A program made the position numbers and the translations under genes. Of a DNA stretch of 64,000 bases, positions 44,542 through 54,571 are shown one piece after another. The DNA is from CAVUXJ01 sp963814975 (GTDB lineage Bacteria > Acidobacteriota > Vicinamibacteria > Vicinamibacterales > CAVVIG01), in NCBI GenBank assembly GCA_963814975.1, contig CAWFFB010000023.1:12653-76652 (forward strand), in the 5' to 3' direction. The first letter of the stretch is position 1. Each line of letters begins with the position of its first letter. The notes below the pieces were generated by a model that was not told the origin of the DNA, searched no databases, and worked only from the letters and a program-made list of their open reading frames with translations.

Positions 44542-45891
44542 TTAATCGTGTTTAGAAGCAATTGGAATGCCAATCACTTGAAGTTGGACGGCGCAGATTC
44601 GTGAGGTTCGGGCTGAGGCGCAATCACCGCGGCAGCGGAGCGAAGTATCCGGCAGGCCAGGCTTCGTGTCGCGGAGAATCTCGACGATCGCCTGCCGATC
44701 GGCGGCGGAAAGCCGATCGTAGCTCCGGTCCTTGTCGCGCCCCGACAGTACCTCCCAGAGGCGCGCGTAGACCGCCTCCCTTGCGGCGACGGGCAGCGCG
44801 TCGAACGCGGGGGTGTAGATCATGTAGCTGCAGGGATACCGAAACAGGCGGTGTTCCAGATCGAGCTGACGGAGCGAGCGCCCCTTCGTGTCGCGAGGAC
44901 CGGCGGCCGGGAATTGCTCCGTGAAGCCCGACGTTCCGCTGACGGCAGCAGGGAACGGCGCTTCGTCGATGAAGAGAAGATAGTCCACGAGCTCCCGCGC
45001 AGTCTCTCGTACGCGCGCGTCCCCGGGTGCAGCACGAGGATCCGCGATTCTCGCCTCCCATCCGATGCGCGTCAGCAGATTCGTCATGTGAACCTGATGG
45101 TTGAGGACGAGCAGCGCGACCACGTCGCTGTGGGGCGACAAGTATCCGTTCGTATCGAACTTGCCGGACACCGAGGCCAGCGTGGGGGCCACCGCCAACC
45201 TGGTGTATGACCGCTCGACGTGGTAGACCGGCACATTACCGAGATGCGCTCGCGGTACCTTCCCGCCGGTGACATACCATCCGCCCCACCGGTCCTCGAT
45301 CGGCGTACGGTGGTCGACGTACCAGCCCCTGGCGTAGTCATTCAGATTGTCTGAGAGCGGCAGCATGCTCATGGCAACCGTGCCAGGCACGTTGCCCGTG
45401 AAGCTGTTCTGGTGACACTCCAGGCACCGCTGGCTGCGCGTGAACTGCGGCTTGGTGGCGGGCTTTTGATCGAGCGTATAGAAGACGACGCCCTGTTCGG
45501 GATCCTGGGCGGCGAACTCCAGCGAATCGGCCCCTCTCACCCACCCTACGGCGAGCTGGTCGTTGAAGTACAATGCCCGGGGGTTTGCCGCGTTGATGTG
45601 TTCGTACTGAAGGCTCGTTTCGGAAAACACCAGGGTCTGCGACGCGACCGGCACTTCCAGCGCGTCCAGCACCGACTTGAGATATCCACTAGGTCCATCG
45701 AACGCCAGCTGAAGCTGTCCCGACTGAATTCGGCGGTTCAGCGCGGCAACCACGTCTGTGGTTTCCCTGGTGGAATACCTGATCGCGGGATGATCGGGCG
45801 ACACATCGAACGTCCCGGTCTGTCCGGCGATGACACAGACAGCAAGGGAGAAAGCAAAGGCGAAGGCGGCCGCGATCGAAAGTGCTTTCAT
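44542..45891 (-). CDS. Exported CxxCH (single heme c-type) protein of unknown function
   Basis: 449 residues. Signal peptide (AAAFAFAFSLAVCVIAGQ), SETSLQYEHINAANPRALYFND near residue 95 and a heme-binding motif RCLECHQNSFTGNVPG near residue 155. The arrangement of an aromatic N-terminal domain followed by one CxxCH occurs in unnamed cytochrome-like proteins of Acidobacteriota and Planctomycetes. About 30 residues at the C-terminus (after DTKPGLP) look unnatural, and another frame gives a plausible short end, so a frame break near 44650 is likely. Probably a periplasmic electron carrier or oxidoreductase; the role is not known. Confidence 0.65.
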   Translation of the reverse strand: MKALSIAAAFAFAFSLAVCVIAGQTGTFDVSPDHPAIRYSTRETTDVVAALNRRIQSGQLQLAFDGPSGYLKSVLDALEVPVASQTLVFSETSLQYEHINAANPRALYFNDQLAVGWVRGADSLEFAAQDPEQGVVFYTLDQKPATKPQFTRSQRCLECHQNSFTGNVPGTVAMSMLPLSDNLNDYARGWYVDHRTPIEDRWGGWYVTGGKVPRAHLGNVPVYHVERSYTRLAVAPTLASVSGKFDTNGYLSPHSDVVALLVLNHQVHMTNLLTRIGWEARIADPRAAPGDARVRETARELVDYLLFIDEAPFPAAVSGTSGFTEQFPAAGPRDTKGRSLRQLDLEHRLFRYPCSYMIYTPAFDALPVAAREAVYARLWEVLSGRDKDRSYDRLSAADRQAIVEILRDTKPGLPDTSLRCRGDCASARTSRICAVQLQVIGIPIASKHD

Positions 45892-45983
45892 CCTGAATCA
45901 GCAGTATATCGCGCGCACACGGGCTTTCGTCCCGGTCCGTTTTGGGGCGCTTGCTGAACCGCTCGAGCTGTGCCGCACCCTAT

Positions 45984-46012
45984 TGACATCGTTAGGATTT
46001 AAGGCGATATTT
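45984..46012 (+). promoter_or_regulatory. Strong candidate sigma-70 promoter
   Basis: A perfect TTGACA followed after 17 bases by GATATT, 62 bases before the start codon at 46075. The best promoter match in the window. The leader is AT-rich and contains AGAGGAG before the ATG. Confidence 0.6.
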
Positions 46013-46074
46013 TCCCCGTGGAACCACGTATTTCCACAACAAGATAAAGATTTTTTCACAGAGGAGTCGCGCCG

Positions 46075-46887
46075 ATGCGGAACCGGCATGCACGGGTGAT
46101 GATGATCGCGGCCACCTTCGGCCTGGCCGTGGCGACGGTCAGCGGCCAAGGACCGGCGTATCGCGCTCCGCGGACGGCTGACGGCAAGGCCAATCTGAAC
46201 GGGATCTGGCAGGCGATCAACTCGGCCCACTGGAACATCGAAGCGCATTCGGCGGCGCCCGGCGTGCTGAACGAGCAGCTGGGGGCGGCGTACTCGATCC
46301 CGGGTGGAATGGGTGTGGTCGAGGGCGATCTCCCGTATCGCCCCGAGGCGCTGGCGAAGCGGAGCGAGAATTTCGCCAACCGGCTGAAGCTCGATCCCGA
46401 GGTCAAGTGCTATCTGCCGGGCGTGCCGCGCGCGATGTACATGCCGTATCCGTTTCAGGTCATGCAGAACCCGAAGCACATCATGATGTTCTTCGAGTTT
46501 GCGGGCGCCGTGCGCACCGTCTACATGGACAAAGCGGACCAGATCGAGGCGCCGGCCGACAGCTGGATGGGCTGGTCGCACGGGCGGTGGGACGGCGACA
46601 CACTGGTCATCGACACCAAGGGCTACCTGGATACGACGTGGTTCGACCGTGCGGGTAACTATCACAGCGACGCGCTGCACACGGTCGAGCGCATCACGCC
46701 GCGCAGCGCCGATACACTGCTGTACGAAGTGACGGTCGACGATCCCAAGGTGTTCACGCGGCCCTGGAAGATGAGCATGCCGCTCTACCGGCGCGTGGAG
46801 CGGAACGCGGAGCTCGTCGAATTTCGGTGCATCGAGTTCGCGGAGGACGCCGTCTACGGCCATCTCCGAAAGCCGGGCACCAAGTAG
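46075..46887 (+). CDS. Exported protein of unknown function, member of the DUF6152-associated trio
   Basis: 270 residues with a signal peptide ending VATVSGQ. Conserved pieces: DGKANLNGIWQA, GWSHGRWDGDTLVIDTKGYLD, HTVERITPRSADTLLYEVTVDDPKVFT. The next gene has the same DG.PD.SG.W, SRGRWEGNTLVVET and TVDDPKTWTKPF elements, so the two are paralogues. This family is abundant in Acidobacteriota genomes but uncharacterised. Strong promoter at 45984 and ribosome site AGAGGAG. Confidence 0.75.
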   Translation: MRNRHARVMMIAATFGLAVATVSGQGPAYRAPRTADGKANLNGIWQAINSAHWNIEAHSAAPGVLNEQLGAAYSIPGGMGVVEGDLPYRPEALAKRSENFANRLKLDPEVKCYLPGVPRAMYMPYPFQVMQNPKHIMMFFEFAGAVRTVYMDKADQIEAPADSWMGWSHGRWDGDTLVIDTKGYLDTTWFDRAGNYHSDALHTVERITPRSADTLLYEVTVDDPKVFTRPWKMSMPLYRRVERNAELVEFRCIEFAEDAVYGHLRKPGTK

Positions 46888-46919
46888 AGCCGGCCGCAAT
46901 CGGCGCGTTCGTCGGCAAC

Positions 46920-46970
46920 GCGGCAGATATAGGGCGGCGGCAGATACAAGGCGACGGATAATAGAGGGCG
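46920..46970. repeat. Three tandem imperfect 17-base repeats
   Basis: Units begin at 46920, 46937 and 46954, and share GCGG(C)AGATA...GGCG. The first two differ at two or three positions and the third is more diverged. They lie 30-80 bases before the next start codon, so they may be an iterated protein-binding site. Confidence 0.5.
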
Positions 46971-47000
46971 GCTCATATGTTTGGTAAAGGAGATCTCACA

Positions 47001-48119
47001 ATGGCTCGTCGATCTCTCATCTCACTGGGTGTTCTGGCCACCTTGATTGCCGTCTCCCCAATCGGGCTCGTTCCGGCGGGCGCGCAAGCCCCATCAGCCG
47101 CGGCGGCGAAACCGAACGGCTCGCCCGCCAAGCCATATGTGGTGCCGAAGACCGTGGATGGCCAACCGGACATCTCGGGCTTCTGGACCAACTCCACCTA
47201 TATTCCGCTTCAGCGGCCCCAGGGCGTGACGAAGGAGTTCTACACGCCGGAGGAAATGGACAAGCTCGAGGCGGCCGCCAAGGCGCGCGAAGACGAGCAG
47301 ACGGTGCCCGGGACCCAGCAGGACGTGCACTACGACGATGGCCAGTTTGGGCTGTCCCGGAGCCAGGGCACGTTCGCACGGAACCTTCGGACCGGCCTGA
47401 TCGTCGATCCGCCCGACGGAAGACTCCCCGAACAGACCGAAGAGGGGAAGAAGAGGAATGCCGCGATCGCCGCGTCGCGCAAGGTGGGCACCCCTCCTCC
47501 CGGCTTCACGCTCAGGGACCTGACAGGCGGCGACCTGGACTCTCATCGCGGCATCAAGATTGATACCCGTTGCATCATGATGGCCGCCGTTCCGCCGCCG
47601 TTGATGAGCCCCGGCTACCTGCCGAATTACCAGATCATCCAGTCGGCCGGCTACGTGACGATCCTCGTGGAGCGACTCCACGACGCCCGCATCATCCCCC
47701 TGGACGGCCGCCCGTTCCCCTCGGAGAACGTACGTAGCTGGGTCGGTGTCTCGCGCGGTCGCTGGGAGGGCAACACGCTGGTGGTCGAAACCCGTAACTC
47801 GAACGGCCGCGTCCAGGCCGCGGAGCGCGGCCTCATGGCGGGTCAGCCGATTAGCGGAGGCAGCCCGGACATGAGGATCACCGAGCGATTCACCCGCGTG
47901 TCGCCGGACCGGATCGACTACCGCTTCACGGTCGACGATCCCAAGACCTGGACGAAGCCGTTTACCGCCGAAGTGCCCTTCGAACGGATGGATCCGCAGG
48001 GGCCGTTCTTCGAGCACGCGTGCCACGAGGGGAATTACTCGATTTCCATCATGCTCAACAACGCCCGGCTCGCGGAAAAGAAGGCGGCCGAGGCGGCGGC
48101 GAAAAAGGGATCGAATTGA
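47001..48119 (+). CDS. Exported protein of unknown function, paralogue of the upstream gene
   Basis: 372 residues from ATG 47001, which has AAAGGAG upstream; an earlier ATG at 46977 has none. Signal peptide (LGVLATLIAVSPIGLVPAGAQA). Core motifs DGQPDISGFWTN, RGIKIDTRCIMMAAVPPPL, WVGVSRGRWEGNTLVVET, TERFTRVSPDRIDYRFTVDD. The C-terminus is a charged tail (AEKKAAEAAAKKG). Second member of the trio; probably co-transcribed with the DUF6152 gene 64 bases downstream. Confidence 0.75.
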   Translation: MARRSLISLGVLATLIAVSPIGLVPAGAQAPSAAAAKPNGSPAKPYVVPKTVDGQPDISGFWTNSTYIPLQRPQGVTKEFYTPEEMDKLEAAAKAREDEQTVPGTQQDVHYDDGQFGLSRSQGTFARNLRTGLIVDPPDGRLPEQTEEGKKRNAAIAASRKVGTPPPGFTLRDLTGGDLDSHRGIKIDTRCIMMAAVPPPLMSPGYLPNYQIIQSAGYVTILVERLHDARIIPLDGRPFPSENVRSWVGVSRGRWEGNTLVVETRNSNGRVQAAERGLMAGQPISGGSPDMRITERFTRVSPDRIDYRFTVDDPKTWTKPFTAEVPFERMDPQGPFFEHACHEGNYSISIMLNNARLAEKKAAEAAAKKGSN

Positions 48120-48183
48120 GGATCAGGCCGGTCGAGATCGGATACTGGTGGCAGACGATCGTCGAAATAAGGAGAGGATTCCA

Positions 48184-48600
48184 ATGCGAACGAAGCTAGC
48201 GGCGATGGTGGTCGGCGTGGGGATGCTGTGGGTGGGCGTGCCGGTAGGCGCGCACCATGCCTTTTCGGCGGAGTTCGACGTGAACAAGCCGCTGAAGCTC
48301 AAGGGCACGCTGGTGAAGTGGGAAATGATCAACCCGCACTCGTGGTTCCACGTCGACGTCAAGGACGCCGACGGCAAGGTCACGACCTGGATGATCGAAG
48401 GCGGCAGCCCGAACCAGTTGATCCGCATGGGCGTGACGAAGAATTCCGTCCCCGTGGGCACGGAGCTCCTCATCGACGCGTACATGGCCAAGGACGGCAC
48501 GAACAAGGCCGTGGGCCGGGACTTCACCTTCAACGACGGCCGCCGGCTCTTCCTCGGCGGGTCCGCTCCGGGCGCGACCCCGGACGCCGACAAGAAGTAG
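48184..48600 (+). CDS. DUF6152 family exported protein
   Basis: 138 residues from ATG 48184, which has AAGGAGAGG upstream. Signal peptide (AAMVVGVGMLWVGVPVGA) followed by the family's HHAFSAEFD start, LKGTLVKWEMINPHSWFHVDV and WMIEGGSPNQLIRMGVTK. A small OB-like beta-barrel is predicted. The family is widespread with genes like the two upstream and has no known function. Confidence 0.82.
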   Translation: MRTKLAAMVVGVGMLWVGVPVGAHHAFSAEFDVNKPLKLKGTLVKWEMINPHSWFHVDVKDADGKVTTWMIEGGSPNQLIRMGVTKNSVPVGTELLIDAYMAKDGTNKAVGRDFTFNDGRRLFLGGSAPGATPDADKK

Positions 48601-48788
48601 AGACCTGCCGGCACGTTCGCATGGAAAACGGCGCGCAGGGGCGGCTCCGGTCCGTTGCTGCGCGCGTCGCTCCTTCGTGATCTCCCCGTCGGCGGCACTC
48701 TCCATCCCCTCGCGAGGCGCGCGAGCGATTGCCAGAGCACGAGAGCCCATTGTTGACCAGTCAATCTCGGTGTATAGAGGAGACGGCC

Positions 48789-50337
48789 ATGAAGATCCTA
48801 GTGGGCGGACTGTGCGCGGTACTGCTGGCTTCGGGGATGTACAGCCAGACGGCCAATGCTGCAGCGGCGTCGTGCGAGAGCTTGTCCTCGTTGAAGCTGC
48901 CCAATGCGACCATTACGTTGGCCCAGGCGGTCGCGGCTGGCGCGTTCGCGCCAACAGCCGCCGACGCCGAGCCCGGAGAGGCGCCGCCCTCCGCGCAGGC
49001 ATTCAAGAATCTGCCCGCGTTCTGTCGCGTCGCCGCCACGCTCACGCCGTCGGCGGATTCGGACATCAAGATTGAAGTGTGGCTGCCCGCTTCCGGGTGG
49101 AATGGGAAGTTCCAGGCTGTCGGCAATGGTGGCTGGGGCGGTCCGATCAGGTATCCGGCGATGGGGGAGGCCCTCCGCCGCGGGTACGCGACGACCGGAA
49201 CGAACACCGGACACGTCGGCGGCGGCGCAAGCTGGGCGCTCGGACATCCGGAGAAGCTCGCCGACTACGCGTATCGCTCGCAGCACGAGATGACCGTGAA
49301 GGGCAAGGCGTTGATCGCAGCCTTTTACGGCGAAGGACCGAAGCTGTCGGTACTGGAATGGCTGTTCGGCCGGCGGCAAGGACGGATTCGTGGCGGCGCA
49401 GCGGTACCCGGAGGACTTCAACGGCATCATCGCCGGTTCTCCCGCGATCGACTGGACCGGACGCGCTGCGCAATCACTCCGCGTCTGGAAAGCCCTCCAC
49501 AAGGACGAGGCGAGCGTGATTCCGCCGGCGAAGTATCCGGTGATCCGCGCCGCCGCGATCGAGGCGTGCGACATGATCGACGGCGTCAAGGACGGCGTCA
49601 TTGAGGATCCGACGCAGTGCAAGTTCGATCCGAAAGTGCTCGCCTGTTCCGAAGCCTCCGACGGCCCGACGTGTCTGACGGCGCCGCAGGTTGAATCCGC
49701 GCGACAGGTCTATGCGAGCGCGACGAATTCCAGCTCGAAGCGACAGGTCACCGGTCTCTATCCGGGAAGCGAGCCAGGGTGGTCCACCTGGGGCGGGAAC
49801 CAGGGATTCGGCACCTCGGTCGAACACTTCAAGTATGTGGTGTTCAAGGATCCTAACTGGGACTTCAAGACTTTCGACTTCGAGAGGGACTTCGCTGCTG
49901 CCGACAAGGTGGACAACGGCTTGATCAACGCCCTCAACCCGAACCTGAAGGCGTTCTTCGATCGCGGCGGAAAGCTGATTCAGTATCACGGGTGGGCCGA
50001 CCCGCAGATCTCGCCGGGGGCGAGCGTGAGCTACTACCAGAGCGTCGTGGACACCATGGGTGGAGCGGCCAAGGTACAGGGGTCCTATCGGCTGTTCATG
50101 GTGCCCGGCATGAGGCACTGCAGGGGTGGCGATGTGCCGGACACGTTCGATGCGGTGACCGCGCTGGAACAGTGGGTCGAAGGCCGCAAGGCGCCCGAAC
50201 AACTGATTGCGTCGCGGGTGACGAAGGAGGGCAAAGTGGACCGCACACGTCCGCTGTGCCCGTACCCGCAGACCGCCCAGTACAAAGGCACGGGCAGCAC
50301 CGACGAGGCTGCCAACTTCGTCTGCAAGGCGCGCTGA
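48789..50337 (+). CDS. Tannase/feruloyl esterase family protein (frame break)
   Basis: About 515 residues. Signal peptide (GGLCAVLLASGMYSQTANA), then CESLSSLKLPNATIT. FCRVAATLTPSADSDIKIEVWLP and GNGGWGG are typical of the family. The nucleophile region is split by a frame break near 49349; the second frame reads YWNGCSAGGKDGFVAAQRYPEDF, giving CSxGG with the catalytic Ser and its vicinal Cys. Later GKLIQYHGWADPQISP carries the Asp and MVPGMRHCRGG the His with a paired Cys. Predicted periplasmic esterase for galloyl or feruloyl-type plant phenolic esters. Confidence 0.85.
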
Positions 50338-50481
50338 CGGTTTACGGTTCCCACGGTCCGCAGCCGGCCTCGTTACCGAGCCGCGGACCGCGGGCCTCCC
50401 GCCCATCGTTTTCCGCTCACGTATTGCATCGAGCGCTCTGGCTGGCGGGCGTATACTAGACCCGCTTTCGGGTGACTTCGG

Positions 50482-50580
50482 CCGGATCGCCGTACGTCGT
50501 GTCTGGCTTAACCGGCGCGTCGGACGTAGGGTTCGGCTTCGGCTGGAGCATCGTGCGTAGTGTCCGGCGTCAGCCGGACC
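50482..50580. repeat. Two copies of a GTCCGGC-hairpin intergenic element
   Basis: CGTCGTGTCTGGCTTAACCGG near 50496 and CGTAGTGTCCGGCGTCAGCCGG near 50557 are degenerate copies of one unit. The second contains a perfect GTCCGGC-GTCA-GCCGGAC hairpin (50562-50579). They fill the 311-base gap before the DinB gene. Confidence 0.5.
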
Positions 50581-50648
50581 GTGCGGGCTGGACGCGACTC
50601 GACATGTCACCGAGGCTCCTGATCATGTGTCTTCAGAAGGAGGAAACG

Positions 50649-51212
50649 ATGAAACGCGTCATTTGTCTCGCGTCGGGATTGATGCTGCTCGCGGTGTCCG
50701 CTCTCGCGCAGGCGCCGAAGGCCGGGGAGAAAACGGGCCTCGCGGCCGGCATGCAGCGTAGCTACGCGGCGATCAAGGGGAACCTCACGAAGGCGGCCGA
50801 GAGGATGCCCGAGTCCGACTACGGATTCAAAGTGGCCAACGTGCCTGATATGCGTACGTATGGCCAGTGGATCGGCCACCAGGCCGACAACCAGTTCACC
50901 AACTGTGCGACCCTCAAGGGCGCATCGAGTCCGAGCCAGGGCAATGAGAAGAAGGCGACCAAGGCCGAATTGGTCAAGGCGCTGAACGACGCGTTCGCGT
51001 ACTGCGATGAGGCGATCTCATCGCTGACCGATCAGAACGCGGTGCAGTTGATCAAGCAGGGAGAGGGTGAAACCGCGCGCGGCGCCATCATCTCCCAGAT
51101 GCTCGCGCACGCGCTCGAGTCGCAAGGCATCGTGACCGTTTATCTGCGCGCAAAGGGTTTGGTGCCGCCCAACCCGCCCGGCGGCCGTGGCGGCGGCGGC
51201 GGCGCGCAGTAG
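50649..51212 (+). CDS. Exported DinB-superfamily protein
   Basis: 187 residues from ATG 50649 (AAGGAGGAAACG upstream). Signal peptide (LASGLMLLAVSALAQAP), then a four-helix bundle with DinB-like metal histidines in WIGHQADNQ and LAHALESQG. Ends with a Gly-rich tail (PGGRGGGGGAQ). DinB-fold proteins bind divalent metals and some are thiol transferases, but the exported ones have no known activity. Confidence 0.8.
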   Translation: MKRVICLASGLMLLAVSALAQAPKAGEKTGLAAGMQRSYAAIKGNLTKAAERMPESDYGFKVANVPDMRTYGQWIGHQADNQFTNCATLKGASSPSQGNEKKATKAELVKALNDAFAYCDEAISSLTDQNAVQLIKQGEGETARGAIISQMLAHALESQGIVTVYLRAKGLVPPNPPGGRGGGGGAQ

Positions 51213-51280
51213 AGCGCACACGCGGATGGCCTGACGGCTGTCCGCCTTCGCGATCCGCCTGCGTCGGACAGTGGCTGCCG

Positions 51281-51385
51281 GGTTGCCAGCCGTCCACGTT
51301 CACGCTCCGCGCCCAGGGCGGATAAGTAGCTTGGGTTGCCAGCCGTCGCTCGCTCTGGTTTCAGCGAGCGAAGGCTGGTGTGCCC
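51281..51385. repeat. Intergenic hairpin element with partial second copy
   Basis: GGTTGCCAGCCGTC occurs at about 51282 and again at 51336. The second copy begins a strong stem: GCCAGCC-GT-CGCTCGCT pairs with AGCGAGCG-AA-GGCTGG, 14 to 15 base pairs with a two-by-two internal loop and an apical loop CTGGTTTC. It ends 46 bases before the DUF1800 start. Confidence 0.6.
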
Positions 51386-51430
51386 GTTGGTACGCTCGGG
51401 ATCACTTGCGCGTCTGGTCGAGGAGGCCTG

Positions 51431-53251
51431 ATGACTCGTGGCTGGCGCTCGTCCATCCCCGCGTGGTCGGTGCTCGGGTGTTTGGGGCTCGCGGCTGTCC
51501 TGCGCGCTGAGGGCCCCACCGCTTGGACCGATGACCTCTCGCCCATTCCCGCTGGCGAGTGGACCTATGACCGCGCGTCCCATCTCCTCGAACGCGCCGG
51601 TTTTGGCGCGACCCCCGAGGAGATCGCGCGCGTCGCCGCGATGACCCCCACGCAGGCCGTTGATTGGCTGGTTGATTACGAGACCATCGACAACGGCGCC
51701 TTGGTGCCGTTCGACGAGTCGGGCATCTGGGATCCCGGGATGGATCCATTTCCGCCGAGCCGTGCGGAAGCCGTGCGCCTTGCGCGCCAGCGCGGCGAGG
51801 GTCTGGGCGAGAAGGTGCTGCCGGCGGGTGCCCAGCGCCGGCTCCAGCCGGTGGTGGACAAGTTCTTTTACAGCCTGATCGCCAACAACGTCGAAACACA
51901 GCGGCTTGGTTTGTGGTGGGCGAACCGGATGCTGACGACCCGGAGGCCGCTCGAGGAAAAGCTCACGCTGTTCTGGCACGGCCACTTCGCGACGGGCGAG
52001 AACAAGGTGCGCGATTACCGCATGATGCTCCGGCAGAATCTGATGTTCCGCGCGAACGCATCCGGCAACTTCCGCGCGCTGCTGGTCGGGCTCCTCAAGG
52101 ATCCCGCCATGCTGGTGTATCTGGACAACGGCGAGAACGTCAAGGCACACCCCAACGAGAACTTCGGGCGCGAGCTTCTGGAATTGTTCACGATGGGCGT
52201 CGGCAACTACTCCGAGCGCGACGTGCGTGAAGCCGCCCGCGCGTTCACGGGATGGACCAACGACGTCCTGGTGTTCAAGCTGGACGAAGACCAGCACGAC
52301 GACGGGCAGAAGACGTTTCTCGACCGGACCGGACCGCTCGGCGGCGAGGACATCATCGATATCATCCTCACCCGGCAGGTGACTTCCGAGTTCGTGGCCG
52401 CGAAGCTCTACCGGTTTTTCGTGCGCGAAGAGATGGCTGCGCCGGTGAAAGCGGCGTTGGGCCGCACCTTTCGCGAGAGTGGCTATCAGGTGAAGCCGCT
52501 GCTGAAGCGCATCTTCCTCTCGAAAGACTTCTACAGCGGGCCTTCGGTCGCCACGCACATCAAGAGCCCCGTGCACCTCGTCGTCTCGACGTACAAGAAA
52601 TTGGGGCTCACCGAGGTACCGACGATTCCTGACTTTGGCCGGATGACGGCGAGCCTGGGCCAGAGTCTGTTTGATCCTCCGAACGTCGCTGGCTGGGCGG
52701 GGGGCCGCACCTGGATCACGCCCTCGACACTGCTCGAGCGGGGCAACCTTTTTCGCGCCGTGCTGTTCCCCGACGTCAAGAACTTCAGCGCCCCCGATCG
52801 CACGATGTCTCCTACCGACGCGCGGGTGGGGCAGCGGCTCTCGCAAGGAATGGGCATCACGGAAGCCACCAAAGAGGACGACGCGTCGACGATCATGGCC
52901 GAGTCGAACATGATGGTGGACCGCGACGAGGATTACAACACGCGCTACGGCGGCTACAAGGGCTGGCTCAAGACCTTCGAACGGACCAAGCTGATTCCGC
53001 GTCGCCCTGCCGCCATCGATCTCGCCGCGATGATCCGGGCCGCAGGTGGTGACACACCCGAGAAGGTCGTCGATCACCTGGCTCGCAGGTTTCTGTCGGT
53101 GCCGCTGGGGGAGAAGGATCGCGCGGTGCTGGTCGATTTCCTGCGCGGCCGGCTCGGCACGACGCGCGTGCAGCCGGGTCCTGAGCTCGAGGACTCGCTT
53201 CGCGAGCTGCTGTATCTCGTCTTGAGCACGCCGCAGTACCAGTTGGGATAG
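51431..53251 (+). CDS. DUF1800 domain-containing exported protein
   Basis: 606 residues from ATG 51431, which has GAGGAGG upstream. Signal segment (VLGCLGLAAVLRAEG), then the family pattern: ASHLLERAGFGATPEEI, LTLFWHGHFATGENKV, RQNLMFRANASGNFRALL, NENFGRELLELFTMGVGNY, FTGWTND and FDPPNVAGWAGGRTWI. DUF1800 genes nearly always precede a DUF1501 gene, as here (54-base gap). The pair is common in Acidobacteriota, Planctomycetes and Proteobacteria. Role unknown, possibly exported metalloenzymes. Confidence 0.9.
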   Translation: MTRGWRSSIPAWSVLGCLGLAAVLRAEGPTAWTDDLSPIPAGEWTYDRASHLLERAGFGATPEEIARVAAMTPTQAVDWLVDYETIDNGALVPFDESGIWDPGMDPFPPSRAEAVRLARQRGEGLGEKVLPAGAQRRLQPVVDKFFYSLIANNVETQRLGLWWANRMLTTRRPLEEKLTLFWHGHFATGENKVRDYRMMLRQNLMFRANASGNFRALLVGLLKDPAMLVYLDNGENVKAHPNENFGRELLELFTMGVGNYSERDVREAARAFTGWTNDVLVFKLDEDQHDDGQKTFLDRTGPLGGEDIIDIILTRQVTSEFVAAKLYRFFVREEMAAPVKAALGRTFRESGYQVKPLLKRIFLSKDFYSGPSVATHIKSPVHLVVSTYKKLGLTEVPTIPDFGRMTASLGQSLFDPPNVAGWAGGRTWITPSTLLERGNLFRAVLFPDVKNFSAPDRTMSPTDARVGQRLSQGMGITEATKEDDASTIMAESNMMVDRDEDYNTRYGGYKGWLKTFERTKLIPRRPAAIDLAAMIRAAGGDTPEKVVDHLARRFLSVPLGEKDRAVLVDFLRGRLGTTRVQPGPELEDSLRELLYLVLSTPQYQLG

Positions 53252-53304
53252 GCGAACCGAGGTCGTCGGTCGATGTTCGAACAGGTTGGGAGGGAGCGTT
53301 CGAG

Positions 53305-54571
53305 ATGCCACGAAAACGGATGACCGTGAGTTCTTCGTGTTCCCGTCGCGACTTTCTGGTCCGCGGGCTGTACGGCATCGGCGTCGGCGCCGCTCTGCCG
53401 CTTGTGCTGAGCCGCACGTCGGCGGCGCTGGCGGCGCAGGCGCTCGAGGGCACCAGCGTCGAGACGCATCCCGAGCGAATTCTCGTCGTGATCGAGTTGT
53501 CTGGCGGCAACGACGGTCTGAACACGGTCGTGCCCTATGGCGATCCCGCGTACTACCGCGCGAGACCGAAGCTCGGCATCCCGGAGCGCGAAGTGCTGAA
53601 AGCGGCGCATGGATTTGGCTTTCATCCTTCGATGGTCGGCTTCGAGCGGCTCTATAAGGATGGGCATCTGGCGGTGGTCCACGGCTGCGGGTACGACCAT
53701 CCGAGCCTGTCGCATTTCTCGTCAATGGGGTTCTGGCACACCGGGGTGCCCAATGGCGGCGAGCCGCTCGGCTGGCTGGGCCGGCTGGCGGATCAGACCT
53801 ACGTGCCGTCCGCGCGCAACGTCATCGTGAATCTGGGCAACTCGCAGTCGCTCGCGGTGAGGGGCCGGAAGCATTCGCCTCTCGTCTTCCAGGATCCCGC
53901 GCGCTTCCATCGAGACGGAACGGACGCTGAAAAGCAGGCCCTCGCCGCGCTGAGTCAACCACGGGTCAGCGCCAATCCCACGCTCGAGTTTCTCGCCTCG
54001 ACGGCGCAAAACGCCGAGGAGAGCTCGGACTTCGTCCGCCAGGCGACTGCGGGCTACCGTACGACGCGTGGACTACGGGGCGGGGGGCGGCCTCGGAGGC
54101 AACCTCCAGCGGGTTGCGGCGCTCATTGCGTCTGGAATGCCGACGCGCCTGTTCTACGTGACCTACTCGGGAAACTCGTTCGACACGCACGTGCAGCAGG
54201 CCGATCTGCACAGCCGCCTGCTGATGTACACCGCCGACGCGGTCCGCGGCTTCATGGACGATCTCGAGCGCATCGGCCGGGCCGACGAGGTTGCGGTGAT
54301 GATCTTCACCGAGTTTGGCCGCCGTGTCGAAGAGAACGGCAGTCTCGGCACCGATCACGGCACGGCGACGCCGATGTTCGTCGTCGGCAAGGGCGTCAAG
54401 GGCGGCTTTCACGGGCGGCATCCCAGCCTGACCGATCTCGACGACGGCAATATGAAGATGACGACGGATTTCCGGAGCGTCTACGCCACGATGATCAAGG
54501 AGTGGCTGGGCTACGAGGACACGCCGGCGGTCCTCAAGGGCGCGTTCCCGCCGCTCGGCATGTTTGCTTGA
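53305..54571 (+). CDS. DUF1501 domain-containing Tat-exported protein (frame break)
   Basis: About 421 residues. Tat signal CSRRDFLVRGLYGIGVGAALP. Alkaline-phosphatase-like DUF1501 core: VVIELSGGNDGLNTVVPYGD, HPSMVGFERLYKDGHLAVVHG, and, after a frame break near 54065, FYVTYSGNSFDTHVQQADLH, FTEFGRRVEENGSLGTDHGT and HPSLTDLDDGNMKMTTDFR. The joined product has the normal length. Partner of the DUF1800 protein upstream. Confidence 0.9.

Noticed and set aside
51140..53725. 861-codon minus-strand frame across DinB and DUF1800
   Set aside because: Shadow of two strong plus-strand genes with clear families and ribosome sites.
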